A program made the translations under genes and the position numbers. Below are positions 16,905-25,030 of a DNA stretch of 64,000 nt, piece by piece. The notes beneath the pieces were generated by a model. It was not told where the DNA came from, did no database searches, and worked only from the letters and a program-made list of their open reading frames with translations. How positions within the stretch are numbered: position 1 is the first letter of the stretch; every line of letters begins with the position of its first letter. Source of the DNA: Terrabacter sp040702505 (GTDB lineage: Bacteria; Actinomycetota; Actinomycetes; Actinomycetales; Dermatophilaceae); NCBI RefSeq assembly GCF_040702505.1, contig NZ_JBFBLC010000006.1, positions 124,001 to 188,000 of the forward strand, in the 5' to 3' direction.

Positions 16905-18191
16905 ATGGCGCACTACCAGGCCGTCGGGAGCATCCCGCCCAAGCGGCACACCCAGCACCGTCGACCCGGCGAGGGTGACGCGCCGGGCGAGCTCTACTAC
17001 GAGGAGCTGATGGGCGAGGAGGGGTTCAGCTCCGACAGCTCCCTGCTCTACCACCGCAACATCCCGTCGACGACCGTCGGCGCCGCCGTCTGGGACCTGC
17101 CTGACCAGTCGACGACCCCGAACCACCCGCTGACCCCGCGGCACCTCAAGCTCCACGACCTCTTCGACGCCGAGGCGATCGCGAGCGCCGACGTCGTGAC
17201 GGGCCGTCGGCTCGTCCTCGGCAACGGCGACGTGCGGATCTCGTATGCCGTTGCCGCACAACCGAGCCCGTGGTACCGCAATGGCATCGGCGACGAGTGC
17301 GTCTACGTCGAGCGGGGGGCGGCGCGCGTCGAGACGGTGTTCGGCGCCTTCGAGGTGGGGGAGGGCGACTACGTCATCATCCCGCGCGCCACGACCCATC
17401 GGTGGCTGCCGGTCGCCGACGCCGAGCAGCCGCTGCGGGCCTACTGCATCGAGGCCAACAGCCACATCGCGCCGCCGAAGCGCTACCTCAGCAAGTACGG
17501 CCAGCTGCTCGAGCACGCCCCCTACTGTGAGCGCGACCTGCGCCAGCCGCAGGGCCCGCTGCTCGCCGAGGACATCGGCGAGAGCCCCGACGCGCAGACC
17601 GACGTCTACATCAAGCACCGCGGCAACGGCCCGGGCGGCGTCGTCGGCACGATCCACACGCTGCCGTTCCACCCGCTCGACGTCGTCGGCTGGGACGGCT
17701 GCCTCTACCCCTACGTCTTCAACGTGCGCGACTTCGAGCCGATCACCGGCCGCATCCACCAGCCGCCGCCCGTGCACCAGGTCTTCGAGGGCTGGAACTT
17801 CGTCATCTGCAACTTCGTGCCGCGCAAGGTCGACTACCACCCGCTCGCCATCCCGGTGCCCTACTACCACTCGAACGTCGACAGCGACGAGATCATGTTC
17901 TACGTCGACGGCGACTACGAGGCGCGCAAGGGCTCCGGCATCGGCAAGGGCTCCATCTCGGTGCACCCCGGTGGCCATGCCCACGGACCGCAGCTGGGGG
18001 CGACGGAGGGCTCCATCGGTGCGGAGCGCTTCGACGAGCTGGCCGTCATGGTCGACACCTTCCGCCCGCTCGAGCTGGGGGAGGGCGGCCTGGCCGTGGA
18101 CGACGGTGCCTACGCCATGTCGTGGTCCAGGGGGATCTCAAGGTCCGCCGCGGGGCCTGCTGCCTCCGGCGGCGCGCACTCCGAGGGGTGA
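16905..18191 (+). CDS. hmgA: Homogentisate 1,2-dioxygenase
   Basis: A 428-residue protein that opens the homogentisate ring to give maleylacetoacetate. Characteristic segments are MAHYQAVGSIPPKRHTQHR, LHDLFDAEAIASADVVTG, ERGAARVETVFGAFEVGEGDYVIIPRATTHRW, and the C-terminal metal site region with PYYHSNVDSDEIMFYVDG and HPGGHAHGPQ. ATG 16905 has AGGAGAGG at a good distance. The stop overlaps the iclR start (GTGA, 18188-18191). The operator upstream and the coupled regulator suggest inducible, autoregulated expression. Confidence 0.97.
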   Translation: MAHYQAVGSIPPKRHTQHRRPGEGDAPGELYYEELMGEEGFSSDSSLLYHRNIPSTTVGAAVWDLPDQSTTPNHPLTPRHLKLHDLFDAEAIASADVVTGRRLVLGNGDVRISYAVAAQPSPWYRNGIGDECVYVERGAARVETVFGAFEVGEGDYVIIPRATTHRWLPVADAEQPLRAYCIEANSHIAPPKRYLSKYGQLLEHAPYCERDLRQPQGPLLAEDIGESPDAQTDVYIKHRGNGPGGVVGTIHTLPFHPLDVVGWDGCLYPYVFNVRDFEPITGRIHQPPPVHQVFEGWNFVICNFVPRKVDYHPLAIPVPYYHSNVDSDEIMFYVDGDYEARKGSGIGKGSISVHPGGHAHGPQLGATEGSIGAERFDELAVMVDTFRPLELGEGGLAVDDGAYAMSWSRGISRSAAGPAASGGAHSEG

Positions 18192-18868
18192 GGCGGGTGG
18201 CCGCGGCCGAGGCCGCGACGCGCGCCGAGTCCTCCCAGACGCTCGACCGCGGCATCCGGGTCCTCGAGGCGCTGGCCGACGGCGAGGCGACGGGCCTGAC
18301 GATCACGGAGCTGGCCGGTCGACTCGGCGTCGGACGGCCCGTGGTCTATCGCCTGGTCGGGACGCTCGAGGAGCACCGGCTCGTCTCCCGCTCCACGGAC
18401 GGGCGGGTGCGACTCGCGCTGGGGCTGAGCCGGCTGGCAGCGGCGGTGACGCCGATCGTGCGAAGCGAGGCACGGCCGGTGCTGCGGCAGCTGGCCGACG
18501 AGGTCGGTGCGACCGCCCACCTCACCATCGCGGAGGGTGACGAGGCGCTGGCGCTCGTCGTCGTCGAGCCGTCCTGGACCGACTTCCACGTCGCCTACCG
18601 GTCGGGCGCCCGCCACCGCCTCGACCAGGGCGCGGCGGGACGGGCGATCCTCGCCGGTCGCGCCGGTCAGGCCGGCGTCGTCGGCACCGACGGGGAGCTG
18701 CAGGCAGGGGCGCACGGCCTGGCGGTCCCGCTGTGGCTCGGTGCGGGCCCTGGGTCGGTGGCGGTCGAGGCGTCGGTCGGCGTCGTCTCGCTCGAACCCC
18801 TCGACGCGGCGGCCGTCGGCCCACACCTCGAGCACGCGGCCGAGGCGCTGCGCGCCGTCCTGCGCTGA
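18188..18868 (+). CDS. IclR family transcriptional regulator
   Basis: A 226-residue protein. An N-terminal winged HTH (QTLDRGIRVLEALAD ... LTITELAGRLGVGRPVVYRLVGTLEEHRLV) precedes the IclR ligand domain (GATAHLTIAEGDEALALVVVEP, HRLDQGAAGRAILAG). GTG 18188 is chosen because it overlaps the hmgA stop; GTG 18197 is an alternative. The ligand domain is slightly short at the C-terminus. It probably regulates hmgA and the divergent fahA operon through the palindrome at 16864-16882. Confidence 0.9.
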   Translation: MRRVAAAEAATRAESSQTLDRGIRVLEALADGEATGLTITELAGRLGVGRPVVYRLVGTLEEHRLVSRSTDGRVRLALGLSRLAAAVTPIVRSEARPVLRQLADEVGATAHLTIAEGDEALALVVVEPSWTDFHVAYRSGARHRLDQGAAGRAILAGRAGQAGVVGTDGELQAGAHGLAVPLWLGAGPGSVAVEASVGVVSLEPLDAAAVGPHLEHAAEALRAVLR

Positions 18869-18878
18869 CCCGACCGCA

Positions 18879-19048
18879 CTCGAGAGCGCGCTCAACCACA
18901 GTCGAGAGCGCGACTTTCCCCTGCTGTTACGCGTCTGCTGTGACGGAGTGCGCTTTCGAGTGGGACGGGGCGCGCTTTCGAGTGGGACGGAGTGCGCTCT
19001 CGAGTGGGACGGGGCGCGCTTTCGAGTGGGACGGGGCGCGCTCTCGAA
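18879..19048. repeat. Five 22-bp tandem repeats with two inverted copies, between convergent genes
   Basis: Five consecutive 22-bp units occupy 18939-18960, 18961-18982, 18983-19004, 19005-19026 and 19027-19048. They share TGGGACGG(G/A)G(C/T)GCGCT(T/C)TCGAG with one or two changes. To the left, two copies of CGAGAGCGCG (18882-18915) lie in the opposite orientation, complementary to the CGCGCTCTCG core. It fills the gap between the iclR stop and the pncA stop. The ORFs across it are arginine/serine-rich by-products. Confidence 0.88.
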
Positions 19049-19087
19049 AGGGGGATGGCGGCGTACGGAACGCCGTGCCGTATGCCG

Positions 19088-19702
19088 TCAGCCAGCCACC
19101 CGGGGCGCGCCGAGCAGGCGCACGCCCGACTCGCGCAGCTGCGTGAGCGCCGCCTCGGTGGTCACGGGGGCCACCCCCGCAGTGAGGTCGAGCAGGACGG
19201 TGGTGCGGAAGCCCTCGCGTTGCGCGTCCGTCGCGGTGGCGCGCACGCAGTGGTCGGTGGCGATCCCGACGACCTCGACCTCGGTCACGCCCCGCTCCGC
19301 GAGCCAGTCGGCGAGCGACGTGCGCCCGTCGACGTCCGCCCGGCCCTCGAACCCGCTGTAGGCAGCGGCGTGCTCGCCCTTGCGAAAGACGGCCTCCACG
19401 TGCCCGAGCGCCCCGGCCAGCCGCGGGTGGAACGCGGCGCCCTCGCTGCCCGCCACGCAGTGGACGGGCCACGAGTCGACGAAGTCGGGCGTCTGGGAGA
19501 AGTGGGCTCCCGGGTCGATGTGCCAGTCGGCCGTCGCGACGACGTGGTCGTAGTCCGCGGCGTTCCGGCTGACGTGCTCGCTGATGTCGCGGGCGACGTC
19601 GGCGCCGCCGGCCACTGCGAGCGAGCCGCCTTCGCAGAAGTCGTTCTGGACGTCGACGATCACGAGGGCACGGGCGCCTTCACGTGAAGCGGATTCGACC
19701 AT
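19088..19702 (-). CDS. pncA: Nicotinamidase/pyrazinamidase
   Basis: A 204-residue protein of the isochorismatase-like fold. It converts nicotinamide to nicotinate, and pyrazinamide to pyrazinoate. Seen are VIVDVQNDFCEGGSLAV with the catalytic Asp, the metal site DWHIDPGAHF, and the nucleophile Cys in GIATDHCVRATATDA preceded by the cis-peptide region. ATG 19702 lies 3 bp after the pncB stop, so pncB-pncA form one operon for nicotinamide salvage to nicotinate mononucleotide. Confidence 0.95.
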   Translation of the reverse strand: MVESASREGARALVIVDVQNDFCEGGSLAVAGGADVARDISEHVSRNAADYDHVVATADWHIDPGAHFSQTPDFVDSWPVHCVAGSEGAAFHPRLAGALGHVEAVFRKGEHAAAYSGFEGRADVDGRTSLADWLAERGVTEVEVVGIATDHCVRATATDAQREGFRTTVLLDLTAGVAPVTTEAALTQLRESGVRLLGAPRVAG

Positions 19703-19705
19703 GGC

Positions 19706-21019
19706 TCAGTCCTCCTCGTAGACGGTGGGGATCACCGGCTCGCCGCGCGAAAGCTGGCCCGCGGCGCGCGGCAGCTCGGCGCGCGAGGCCGCGTGACGGG
19801 CTCGCGCCTCGTGGATGTCCTGGTGGCCCACGATGTCACCGCCCCTGACCAGCTGGACCATGAGCCGCCGGTCGTTGCCGTCGTCGCGCGGCTGCTCGCC
19901 GATGCCGATGACCTCGGCCTGCGCGGTCCCCGAGTCCCCGAGCCGGCGCATCGCCCACTTGCGGCCGCCGACGGAGGCCTTGTCCTTGCTCTTCTTGGCC
20001 ACCCGCTGCAGCTGCCCGGACGCGTCCTCGCGGGCGACGAGCTTGTAGACCATCGAGGCGGTCGGGTGGCCGGAGCCGGTGACCAGGGCGGTCCCGACGC
20101 CGTAGCCGCTGACCGGGCCCGCCGCGAGCGCGGCGATCGCGTACTCGTCGAGGTCGGAGGTGACGATGATCTTGGTGTCGGTGTTGCCGGCGGCGTCGAG
20201 CTGCGCGCGCACCTCGGTGGCCTGGATCAGCAGGTCGCCGGAGTCGAGCCGCACGGACCCGAGCTGCGGGCCGGCGATCTCCATGGCCAGCGCGACGGCG
20301 GTGCGCACGTCGTAGGTGTCGACGAGCAGCGTCGTGCCCTTGCCGAGCGACTCCACCTGCGCGGTGAAGGCCTCCTTCTCCGAGTCGTAGAGCAGGGTGA
20401 AGGCGTGGGCGGCCGTGCCGGTCGTGGGCACCCCGTAGCGACGCCCTGCCTCGAGGTTGCTCGTCGCTTCGAAACCGGCGATGTACGCGGCTCGCGCGGC
20501 CGCGACGGCCGCTTCCTCGTGCGTGCGCCGGGATCCCATCTCGATGCAGGGGCGCCCGCCCGCGGCCGTCGTCATGCGGGAGGCCGCCGACGCGATGGCG
20601 GTGTCGTGGTTGAGGATCGAGAGCAGGAGGGTCTCGAGGATGACGCCCTCGGCGAAGGTCGACTCCACGACGAGCACGGGCGACTGGGGGAAGTAGCACT
20701 CGCCCTCGGCGTAGCCGCTGATGTCTCCGGTAAAGCGGTAGCCGGCCAGCCAGTCGACCGTCTGGCGGTCGACGACGTTCTGGTCCCGCAGGAAGCGCAG
20801 CTCCTCGTCGCCGAAGCGGAACTGCTCCAGGGCCTCGAGGAGGCGGCCGGTGCCTCCCACGACGCCGTAACGGCGCCCGTCGGGCAACCGGCGGGCGAAC
20901 GCCTCGAACACGCAGCGGCGGTGTGCCTCGCCGGACGCCAGGGCGGCCTGCAGCATGGTCAGCTCGTAGTGGTCGGTCAGCAGCGCCGTGCTCGCGGCGC
21001 GGGGGCTCGTCGGGCTCAC
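19706..21019 (-). CDS. pncB: Nicotinate phosphoribosyltransferase
   Basis: A 437-residue protein forming nicotinate mononucleotide from nicotinate, PRPP and ATP. Motifs: STALLTDHYELTMLQAAL at the N-terminus, EMGSRRTHEEAAV, GFEATSNLEAGRRYGVPTTGTAAHAF with the conserved His loop, VDTYD and VRLDSGDL. GTG 21019 has TAGGGT exactly 6 nt upstream, which fixes the start and indicates leaderless expression. It is the first gene of the pncB-pncA operon. A pncB also precedes clpS in mycobacteria (Rv1330c). Confidence 0.96.
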   Translation of the reverse strand: MSPTSPRAASTALLTDHYELTMLQAALASGEAHRRCVFEAFARRLPDGRRYGVVGGTGRLLEALEQFRFGDEELRFLRDQNVVDRQTVDWLAGYRFTGDISGYAEGECYFPQSPVLVVESTFAEGVILETLLLSILNHDTAIASAASRMTTAAGGRPCIEMGSRRTHEEAAVAAARAAYIAGFEATSNLEAGRRYGVPTTGTAAHAFTLLYDSEKEAFTAQVESLGKGTTLLVDTYDVRTAVALAMEIAGPQLGSVRLDSGDLLIQATEVRAQLDAAGNTDTKIIVTSDLDEYAIAALAAGPVSGYGVGTALVTGSGHPTASMVYKLVAREDASGQLQRVAKKSKDKASVGGRKWAMRRLGDSGTAQAEVIGIGEQPRDDGNDRRLMVQLVRGGDIVGHQDIHEARARHAASRAELPRAAGQLSRGEPVIPTVYEED

Positions 21020-21025
21020 CCGCCC

Positions 21026-21031
21026 ACCCTA
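21026..21031 (-). promoter_or_regulatory. -10 box TAGGGT of pncB
   Basis: TAGGGT on the minus strand, 6 nt before GTG 21019; a leaderless promoter. Confidence 0.6.
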
Positions 21032-21066
21032 GGCGGAGCGGAGCCGGCAAGCCCGCGAGCGGCTCG

Positions 21067-21888
21067 TCAGAAGGTCACGAAGCGGTAGCCGTGGGCGGTG
21101 TACCAGTCGATGATGGCCGGCAGGGCAGCCACGGTGTTGCTGCGGTTGGGCGAGACGACACCGGTCGGCTCCGGTGACGACTTGCCGGCGTGCATCAGGA
21201 CGATCGGGTGCTGTTGGCCGTGCACCGCCGTGGCACGCTCGATGATGGTCCTCGTCGAGGCGGGGCTCGTCTGCCGTGGCTGGCGCCAGTCGAGGGTGTC
21301 GACCGACCACAGCACGACCGACATTCCCAACCCGTATGCCGTCCGCCTGACGTTGGTCATGAAGCCGCCGGGTGGCCGGAAGTAGCAGGGGCGTTGGCCG
21401 GTGAGGCGCTGCTGGAGGTCCGCGGTCCGGGTGATCTGCTGACGCACGAACGGCAGCGTCCACCCACCGGGGACCATCGTGGGGTAGCGGTGGTCCCACG
21501 AGTGGTCCTCGACGTGGAAGCCCATCGCGGCGACCTGTTTCACGACTGACGGGCGCGCCTCGTCCTCGCGGCCGACGTCGAAGAACGTCGCGCCCACACC
21601 CTTGGCCTTGAGGACGGCGGCGATGGCCAGCGTGGTCGGGGAGGCGCCGTCGTCGAAAGTCAGCGCCACCGTCCGGCCCGGGCCGGGCGCGGAGCTGATC
21701 GTCGAGGGCCGAGCGGGGCACCTCGGCCCGGCAGGTGCGGCGCCCTGCGTCGGTCGCGAGGCGGCGGCGGAGAGGCTGCCGCCGGATGATGACGGTGGGG
21801 GTGAGGACGAGCAGGCTCCGCTGAGCGCACCGGTCAGCAGCGCGACCAGGACCACGGCGCCCGCCCGTCCGGACCGGGGAAAGATCAC
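21067..21888 (-). CDS. Lipoprotein polysaccharide deacetylase (NodB domain, CE4)
   Basis: A 273-residue protein. The N-terminus is a lipoprotein signal with lipobox LSGAC, then a Ser/Pro-rich linker. The NodB domain has TFDDGASPTT (catalytic Asp and metal Asp), HSWDHRYP (the two metal histidines), YFRPPGG and VLMHAGK. It should deacetylate peptidoglycan or another N-acetylated glycan on the outer face of the membrane. GTG 21888 is preferred over far-upstream starts because TACCGT lies 7 nt before it and the signal peptide begins there. It is divergent from clpS. Confidence 0.9.
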   Translation of the reverse strand: MIFPRSGRAGAVVLVALLTGALSGACSSSPPPSSSGGSLSAAASRPTQGAAPAGPRCPARPSTISSAPGPGRTVALTFDDGASPTTLAIAAVLKAKGVGATFFDVGREDEARPSVVKQVAAMGFHVEDHSWDHRYPTMVPGGWTLPFVRQQITRTADLQQRLTGQRPCYFRPPGGFMTNVRRTAYGLGMSVVLWSVDTLDWRQPRQTSPASTRTIIERATAVHGQQHPIVLMHAGKSSPEPTGVVSPNRSNTVAALPAIIDWYTAHGYRFVTF

Positions 21889-21895
21889 GACCGGA

Positions 21896-21901
21896 ACGGT
21901 A
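21896..21901 (-). promoter_or_regulatory. -10 box TACCGT of the deacetylase gene
   Basis: TACCGT on the minus strand, 7 nt before GTG 21888; it supports that start. Confidence 0.5.
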
Positions 21902-22017
21902 TGGACGGATCTGGAGAGCAGGCTGAGCCTGCCGGCAGAGCTTCCTCCGAGCCGCGGGCCGGCCCGGGGACGTGCCGGCCCGGAGCCGTTGCGTCGGGGC
22001 GCCCGGTTCGGTGCACC

Positions 22018-22023
22018 TAGGGT
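22018..22023 (+). promoter_or_regulatory. -10 box TAGGGT of clpS
   Basis: TAGGGT ends exactly 6 nt before GTG 22030; a leaderless promoter. Confidence 0.6.
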
Positions 22024-22029
22024 GGGCGT

Positions 22030-22335
22030 GTGACCACAGCCACGCTCTCTGTCGCCCCCGTCGAGCAGGAGGTGACCTCCGCCGACGAGCTCGTGGCGCC
22101 GGACGTGCCGTGGGTGACGATCGTGTGGAACGACCCGGTCAACCTCATGACCTACGTGACGTGGGTGTTCGAGACCTACTTCGGCTACCCGCGCCCCAAG
22201 GCCGAGAAGCTGATGATGGACGTCCACGTCAAGGGCCGGGCCGTCGTCTCCAACGGCCCGCGTGAGTCGATGGAACGGGACGCCGAGGCGTTGCAGGGCT
22301 ACGGCCTCTGGGCCACGTTCGAGAAGGACGAGTGA
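22030..22335 (+). CDS. clpS: ATP-dependent Clp protease adaptor ClpS
   Basis: A 101-residue protein. Conserved are WVTIVWNDPVNLMTYVTWVF, the AEKLMMDVHVKGRAVVSNGPRE helix and the DAEALQGYGLWATFE end. ClpS delivers N-degron substrates to ClpC/ClpA. The leaderless GTG start is supported by TAGGGT at -6. It overlaps the next gene by 1-4 bp. The clpS-DUF2017 pair is conserved in actinobacteria. Confidence 0.96.
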   Translation: MTTATLSVAPVEQEVTSADELVAPDVPWVTIVWNDPVNLMTYVTWVFETYFGYPRPKAEKLMMDVHVKGRAVVSNGPRESMERDAEALQGYGLWATFEKDE

Positions 22336-23042
22336 TGGCACGGGCCTTCCTGCGCGAGAAGGGCCGTTACGTCGGCCTGCTCGACCCGACCGAGCGCACC
22401 ATCCTCCACGGCCTGATGGAGCAGACCCGGATCCTCCTCTCGCCCGAGGTGGAGGCGACCGGTGACGCCTTCGACGACCTCGTCGCGTCCATGGGTCTGT
22501 CGCTCGGCAGCCCCGAGGGCGAGGTGGATCCCGCTGCGGCACAGCGCCGCTCCTCCGCCGCGCCCAACCGCGACCCCGCCCTGGACCGGCTGCTGCCGAC
22601 GGCGCACCGCGGGGACGACCAGGTGGCCGCCGAGTTCCGCAGGCTGACGGAGGAGGGGCTGCGCCAGCGCAAGAGCCGCAACCTCGACGTGGCCCTCGGG
22701 TGCCTCGAGGCCAGCTCGGATGACCGGGTGGAGCTCGACGGGGCCCAGGCGCCGGCGTTCCTCATGGCGCTGACCGACGTGCGCCTGCTGCTGGGTGAGC
22801 GGATGGGTATGCGGACCGAGGACGACGCGCAGGCGCTGTACGCCGCGCTGGAGGACCTCGACGACGACGACCCGCTCGGCTACGCGGTCGCGTGGTACGA
22901 CTTCCTCACCTGGCTGCAGGAGACCCTGACCCACGCCGTGATGGGCACCGACCTCGGGGACGCCCTGTCCGCGTACGAGGACGACGATGACGGGCAGGAC
23001 GACGGGGAAGGGCCCGGCGGCGGCAGCTCCGGCCCACTGTGA
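22335..23042 (+). CDS. DUF2017 family protein
   Basis: A 235-residue soluble, mostly helical protein. ATG 22335 shares one base with the clpS stop; GTG 22332 is equally possible and adds one residue. Segments include LLDPTERTILHGLMEQTRILLSP, the LTDVRLLLGERMGM helix and DPLGYAVAWYDFLTWLQETL. The C-terminus is acidic. DUF2017 always seems to follow clpS in actinobacteria, so a link to ClpCP proteolysis is inferred, but no activity is known to me. Confidence 0.88.
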   Translation: MARAFLREKGRYVGLLDPTERTILHGLMEQTRILLSPEVEATGDAFDDLVASMGLSLGSPEGEVDPAAAQRRSSAAPNRDPALDRLLPTAHRGDDQVAAEFRRLTEEGLRQRKSRNLDVALGCLEASSDDRVELDGAQAPAFLMALTDVRLLLGERMGMRTEDDAQALYAALEDLDDDDPLGYAVAWYDFLTWLQETLTHAVMGTDLGDALSAYEDDDDGQDDGEGPGGGSSGPL

Positions 23043-23086
23043 CGCAGCCGACGCCCGCGTGCCGGGACCGCGTCGGTGGTCCCACC

Positions 23087-23092
23087 TAGGCT
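23087..23092 (+). promoter_or_regulatory. -10 box TAGGCT of the MBL-fold hydrolase
   Basis: TAGGCT lies 6 nt before GTG 23099; a leaderless promoter. Confidence 0.55.
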
Positions 23093-23098
23093 CGTGCC

Positions 23099-23866
23099 GT
23101 GAACGTCACGATCGTCGGGTGCTCGGGGTCCTTCGCAGGCCCGCGCTCGCCCGCGTCGTCCTACCTCGTGCAGGCGGAGCACGAGGGACGCACGTGGAGC
23201 ATCGTGCTCGACCTCGGCAGCGGGGCCCTCGGGGCGCTCCAGCGCCACGTCGAGCCGTATGCCGTCGACGCGGTCCTGCTCAGCCACCTGCACGTCGACC
23301 ACTGCATCGACATGTGCGGCCTCTACGTGATGATGCGCTACGTGCCCGGCGGTCCCGGGCGCCCGGCCATGCCGGTCTGGGGACCGCCCGGGGCAGGCGT
23401 GCACCTCGCGCGGGCCTACGGCGGGCGTGAGAGCGAGGACGTGCTGGGTGTCTTCGACTTCCACGACCTGCGCCACCGAGAGCCGGTGACCGTCGGGCCC
23501 TTCACGGTGACGCCGGTGCGCGTCAACCACCCGGTCGAGGCCTACGGCTTCCGGGTCGAGGCCGGCGGCCGGGTGCTCGCCTACACCGGCGACACCGACA
23601 CCTGCGACGAGCTGAGCGAGCTGATGACCGGCGCCGACCTCGTGCTGGCCGACTCCGCCTTCGTCGACGGCCGCGACACGGTCACCGGCATCCACCTGTC
23701 CGGCAGCCGGGCGGCCGAGGCGGCCGTGCGCGCCGGCGGGGTCCGCCGTCTGGTCCTGACCCACATCCCCGCCTGGAACGATCCCGAGATCTGCCGCAAG
23801 CAGGCCGCCGAGGTGTGGCCGGGTGACGTCGAGCTCGCCGAGCCCGACGAGACCTACTGCCTCTGA
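23099..23866 (+). CDS. MBL-fold metallohydrolase, Rv1339-like (probable cyclic-nucleotide phosphodiesterase)
   Basis: A 255-residue protein. The metallo-beta-lactamase motif SHLHVDHCID (HxHxDH) is followed by further ligands in NHPVEAYG, YTGDTDTCDEL (metal-bridging Asp) and LTHIPAWND. The start MNVTIVGCSGSFAGPRSPASSYLVQ and the position before rph match Rv1339, reported as an atypical class II cAMP phosphodiesterase. The function here is inferred from that homology. In mycobacteria cysO, cysM, a rhomboid gene and murI lie between DUF2017 and Rv1339; here they are absent. Confidence 0.88.
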   Translation: MNVTIVGCSGSFAGPRSPASSYLVQAEHEGRTWSIVLDLGSGALGALQRHVEPYAVDAVLLSHLHVDHCIDMCGLYVMMRYVPGGPGRPAMPVWGPPGAGVHLARAYGGRESEDVLGVFDFHDLRHREPVTVGPFTVTPVRVNHPVEAYGFRVEAGGRVLAYTGDTDTCDELSELMTGADLVLADSAFVDGRDTVTGIHLSGSRAAEAAVRAGGVRRLVLTHIPAWNDPEICRKQAAEVWPGDVELAEPDETYCL

Positions 23867-23976
23867 CGCCGGTCGACTCGGCGCGCGAGCCGGGTATGGA
23901 CGGTGGCGGCGCGGTCGGCGCCGGCACCCGCCGGCGTGAACGTCGGCCCGCCGCAACAGCCATCCAAGGAGGCAGC

Positions 23977-24846
23977 GTGCAGCAGCGAATCATCGGGTCG
24001 AGGAAGGTCAGCGCGATCGGTCTCGGCGGCATGCCCATGTCGATCGAGGGCCGGCCCGACCAGGACCGCTCGGTCCGGACCATCCACGCAGCGCTCGACG
24101 CCGGGGTCACCCTCATCGACACGGCCGACGCCTACCACCGCGACGCCGGGGAGGTCGGCCACAACGAGAGCCTCATCGCGCAGGCGCTCTCGTCGTGGAG
24201 CGGGGACCGGTCCGAGGTCCTCGTCGCGACGAAGGGCGGCCACCTGCGTCCCGGCGACGGGTCGTGGACCGTCAACGGCCGCCCCGAGTACCTCAAGGAG
24301 GCGGCCAAGGCCTCGCTCCAGCGCCTCGGCGGCGACGCCATCGGCCTCTACCAGTTCCACCGGCCCGACCCCGACGTGCCGTACGCCGAGTCGGTGGGCG
24401 CCCTCGCCGACCTCCTCGACGAGGGCGTCATCGAAATGGCCGGCATCTCGAACGCGAACCCGGACCAGATCCGCGAGGCGCAGCAGGTGCTCGGCGGCCG
24501 GCTCGTGTCGGTGCAGAACCAGTTCTCGCCGGCGTTCCGCAACAGCCGGCCCGAGCTCGACCTGTGCGCCGAGCTCGGCATCGCCTTCCTGCCGTGGAGC
24601 CCCCTCGGCGGCATCAGCAAGGCGGGTGACCTCGGCAGCCGGCACGACGCCTTCGCCCAGGTCGCCCAGGCCCACGACCTCAGCCCCCAGCGCGTCGCGC
24701 TCGCCTGGGAGCTCGCCCTGGCCCCCATCGTGGTGCCGATCCCCGGTGCGTCACGCCCGGAGAGCATCCAGGACTCCGTCCGCGCGGAGGAGCTCGAGCT
24801 GACCGCGGACGAGCTCGAGCGGCTCTCCGCCGAGGCGCTCGACTGA
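23977..24846 (+). CDS. Aldo/keto reductase
   Basis: A 289-residue protein. GTG 23977 is fixed by AAGGAGG at 23966-23972; the upstream ATG gives an unrelated Arg-rich leader. The NADPH-dependent barrel shows TLIDTADAYH (Asp, Tyr), VATKGGH (Lys), LYQFHRPD (His), SVQNQFSP and a C-terminal cofactor site VVPIPGASRPESIQDS. The HRPDP loop is seen in the AKR11/12-like bacterial group; the substrate cannot be predicted. The gene interrupts the Rv1339-rph neighbourhood known from mycobacteria. Confidence 0.9.
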   Translation: MQQRIIGSRKVSAIGLGGMPMSIEGRPDQDRSVRTIHAALDAGVTLIDTADAYHRDAGEVGHNESLIAQALSSWSGDRSEVLVATKGGHLRPGDGSWTVNGRPEYLKEAAKASLQRLGGDAIGLYQFHRPDPDVPYAESVGALADLLDEGVIEMAGISNANPDQIREAQQVLGGRLVSVQNQFSPAFRNSRPELDLCAELGIAFLPWSPLGGISKAGDLGSRHDAFAQVAQAHDLSPQRVALAWELALAPIVVPIPGASRPESIQDSVRAEELELTADELERLSAEALD

Positions 24847-24869
24847 GGCGTCACCCGCAACGGACTGCC

Positions 24870-24898
24870 GGGCGCCCGCCGACCGTCGGCGGGCGCCC
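24870..24898 (+). terminator. Hairpin terminator after the aldo/keto reductase
   Basis: GGGCGCCCGCCGA pairs perfectly with TCGGCGGGCGCCC across a 3-nt loop (13 bp). It lies 23 bp after the stop. Confidence 0.75.
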
Positions 24899-24917
24899 CT
24901 GCGCTGCCCACGCTCCT

Positions 24918-24959
24918 GCCCGCGCATCAGCCCGCGCATCAGCCCGAGCATCAGCCCGC
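24918..24959. repeat. Three 12-bp tandem repeats
   Basis: GCCCGCGCATCA is repeated at 24918, 24930 and 24942 (the third with one change), followed by a partial copy. It lies in the gap before the rph promoter and carries no gene. Confidence 0.7.
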
Positions 24960-25018
24960 GCCCCTGGCCCCGTCCGGCCCCGTGCGGGCGCGGTTGGGGC
25001 CGGAGGCGCAGTCATGAC

Positions 25019-25024
25019 TAGCCT
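25019..25024 (+). promoter_or_regulatory. -10 box TAGCCT of rph
   Basis: TAGCCT lies 6 nt before ATG 25031; a leaderless promoter. Confidence 0.6.
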
Positions 25025-25030
25025 CGTGGC

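Noticed and set aside
18939..19048. CRISPR array or coding repeat protein
   Set aside because: 22-bp contiguous repeats, no spacers; the frames across it are Arg/Ser-rich with no start signal.
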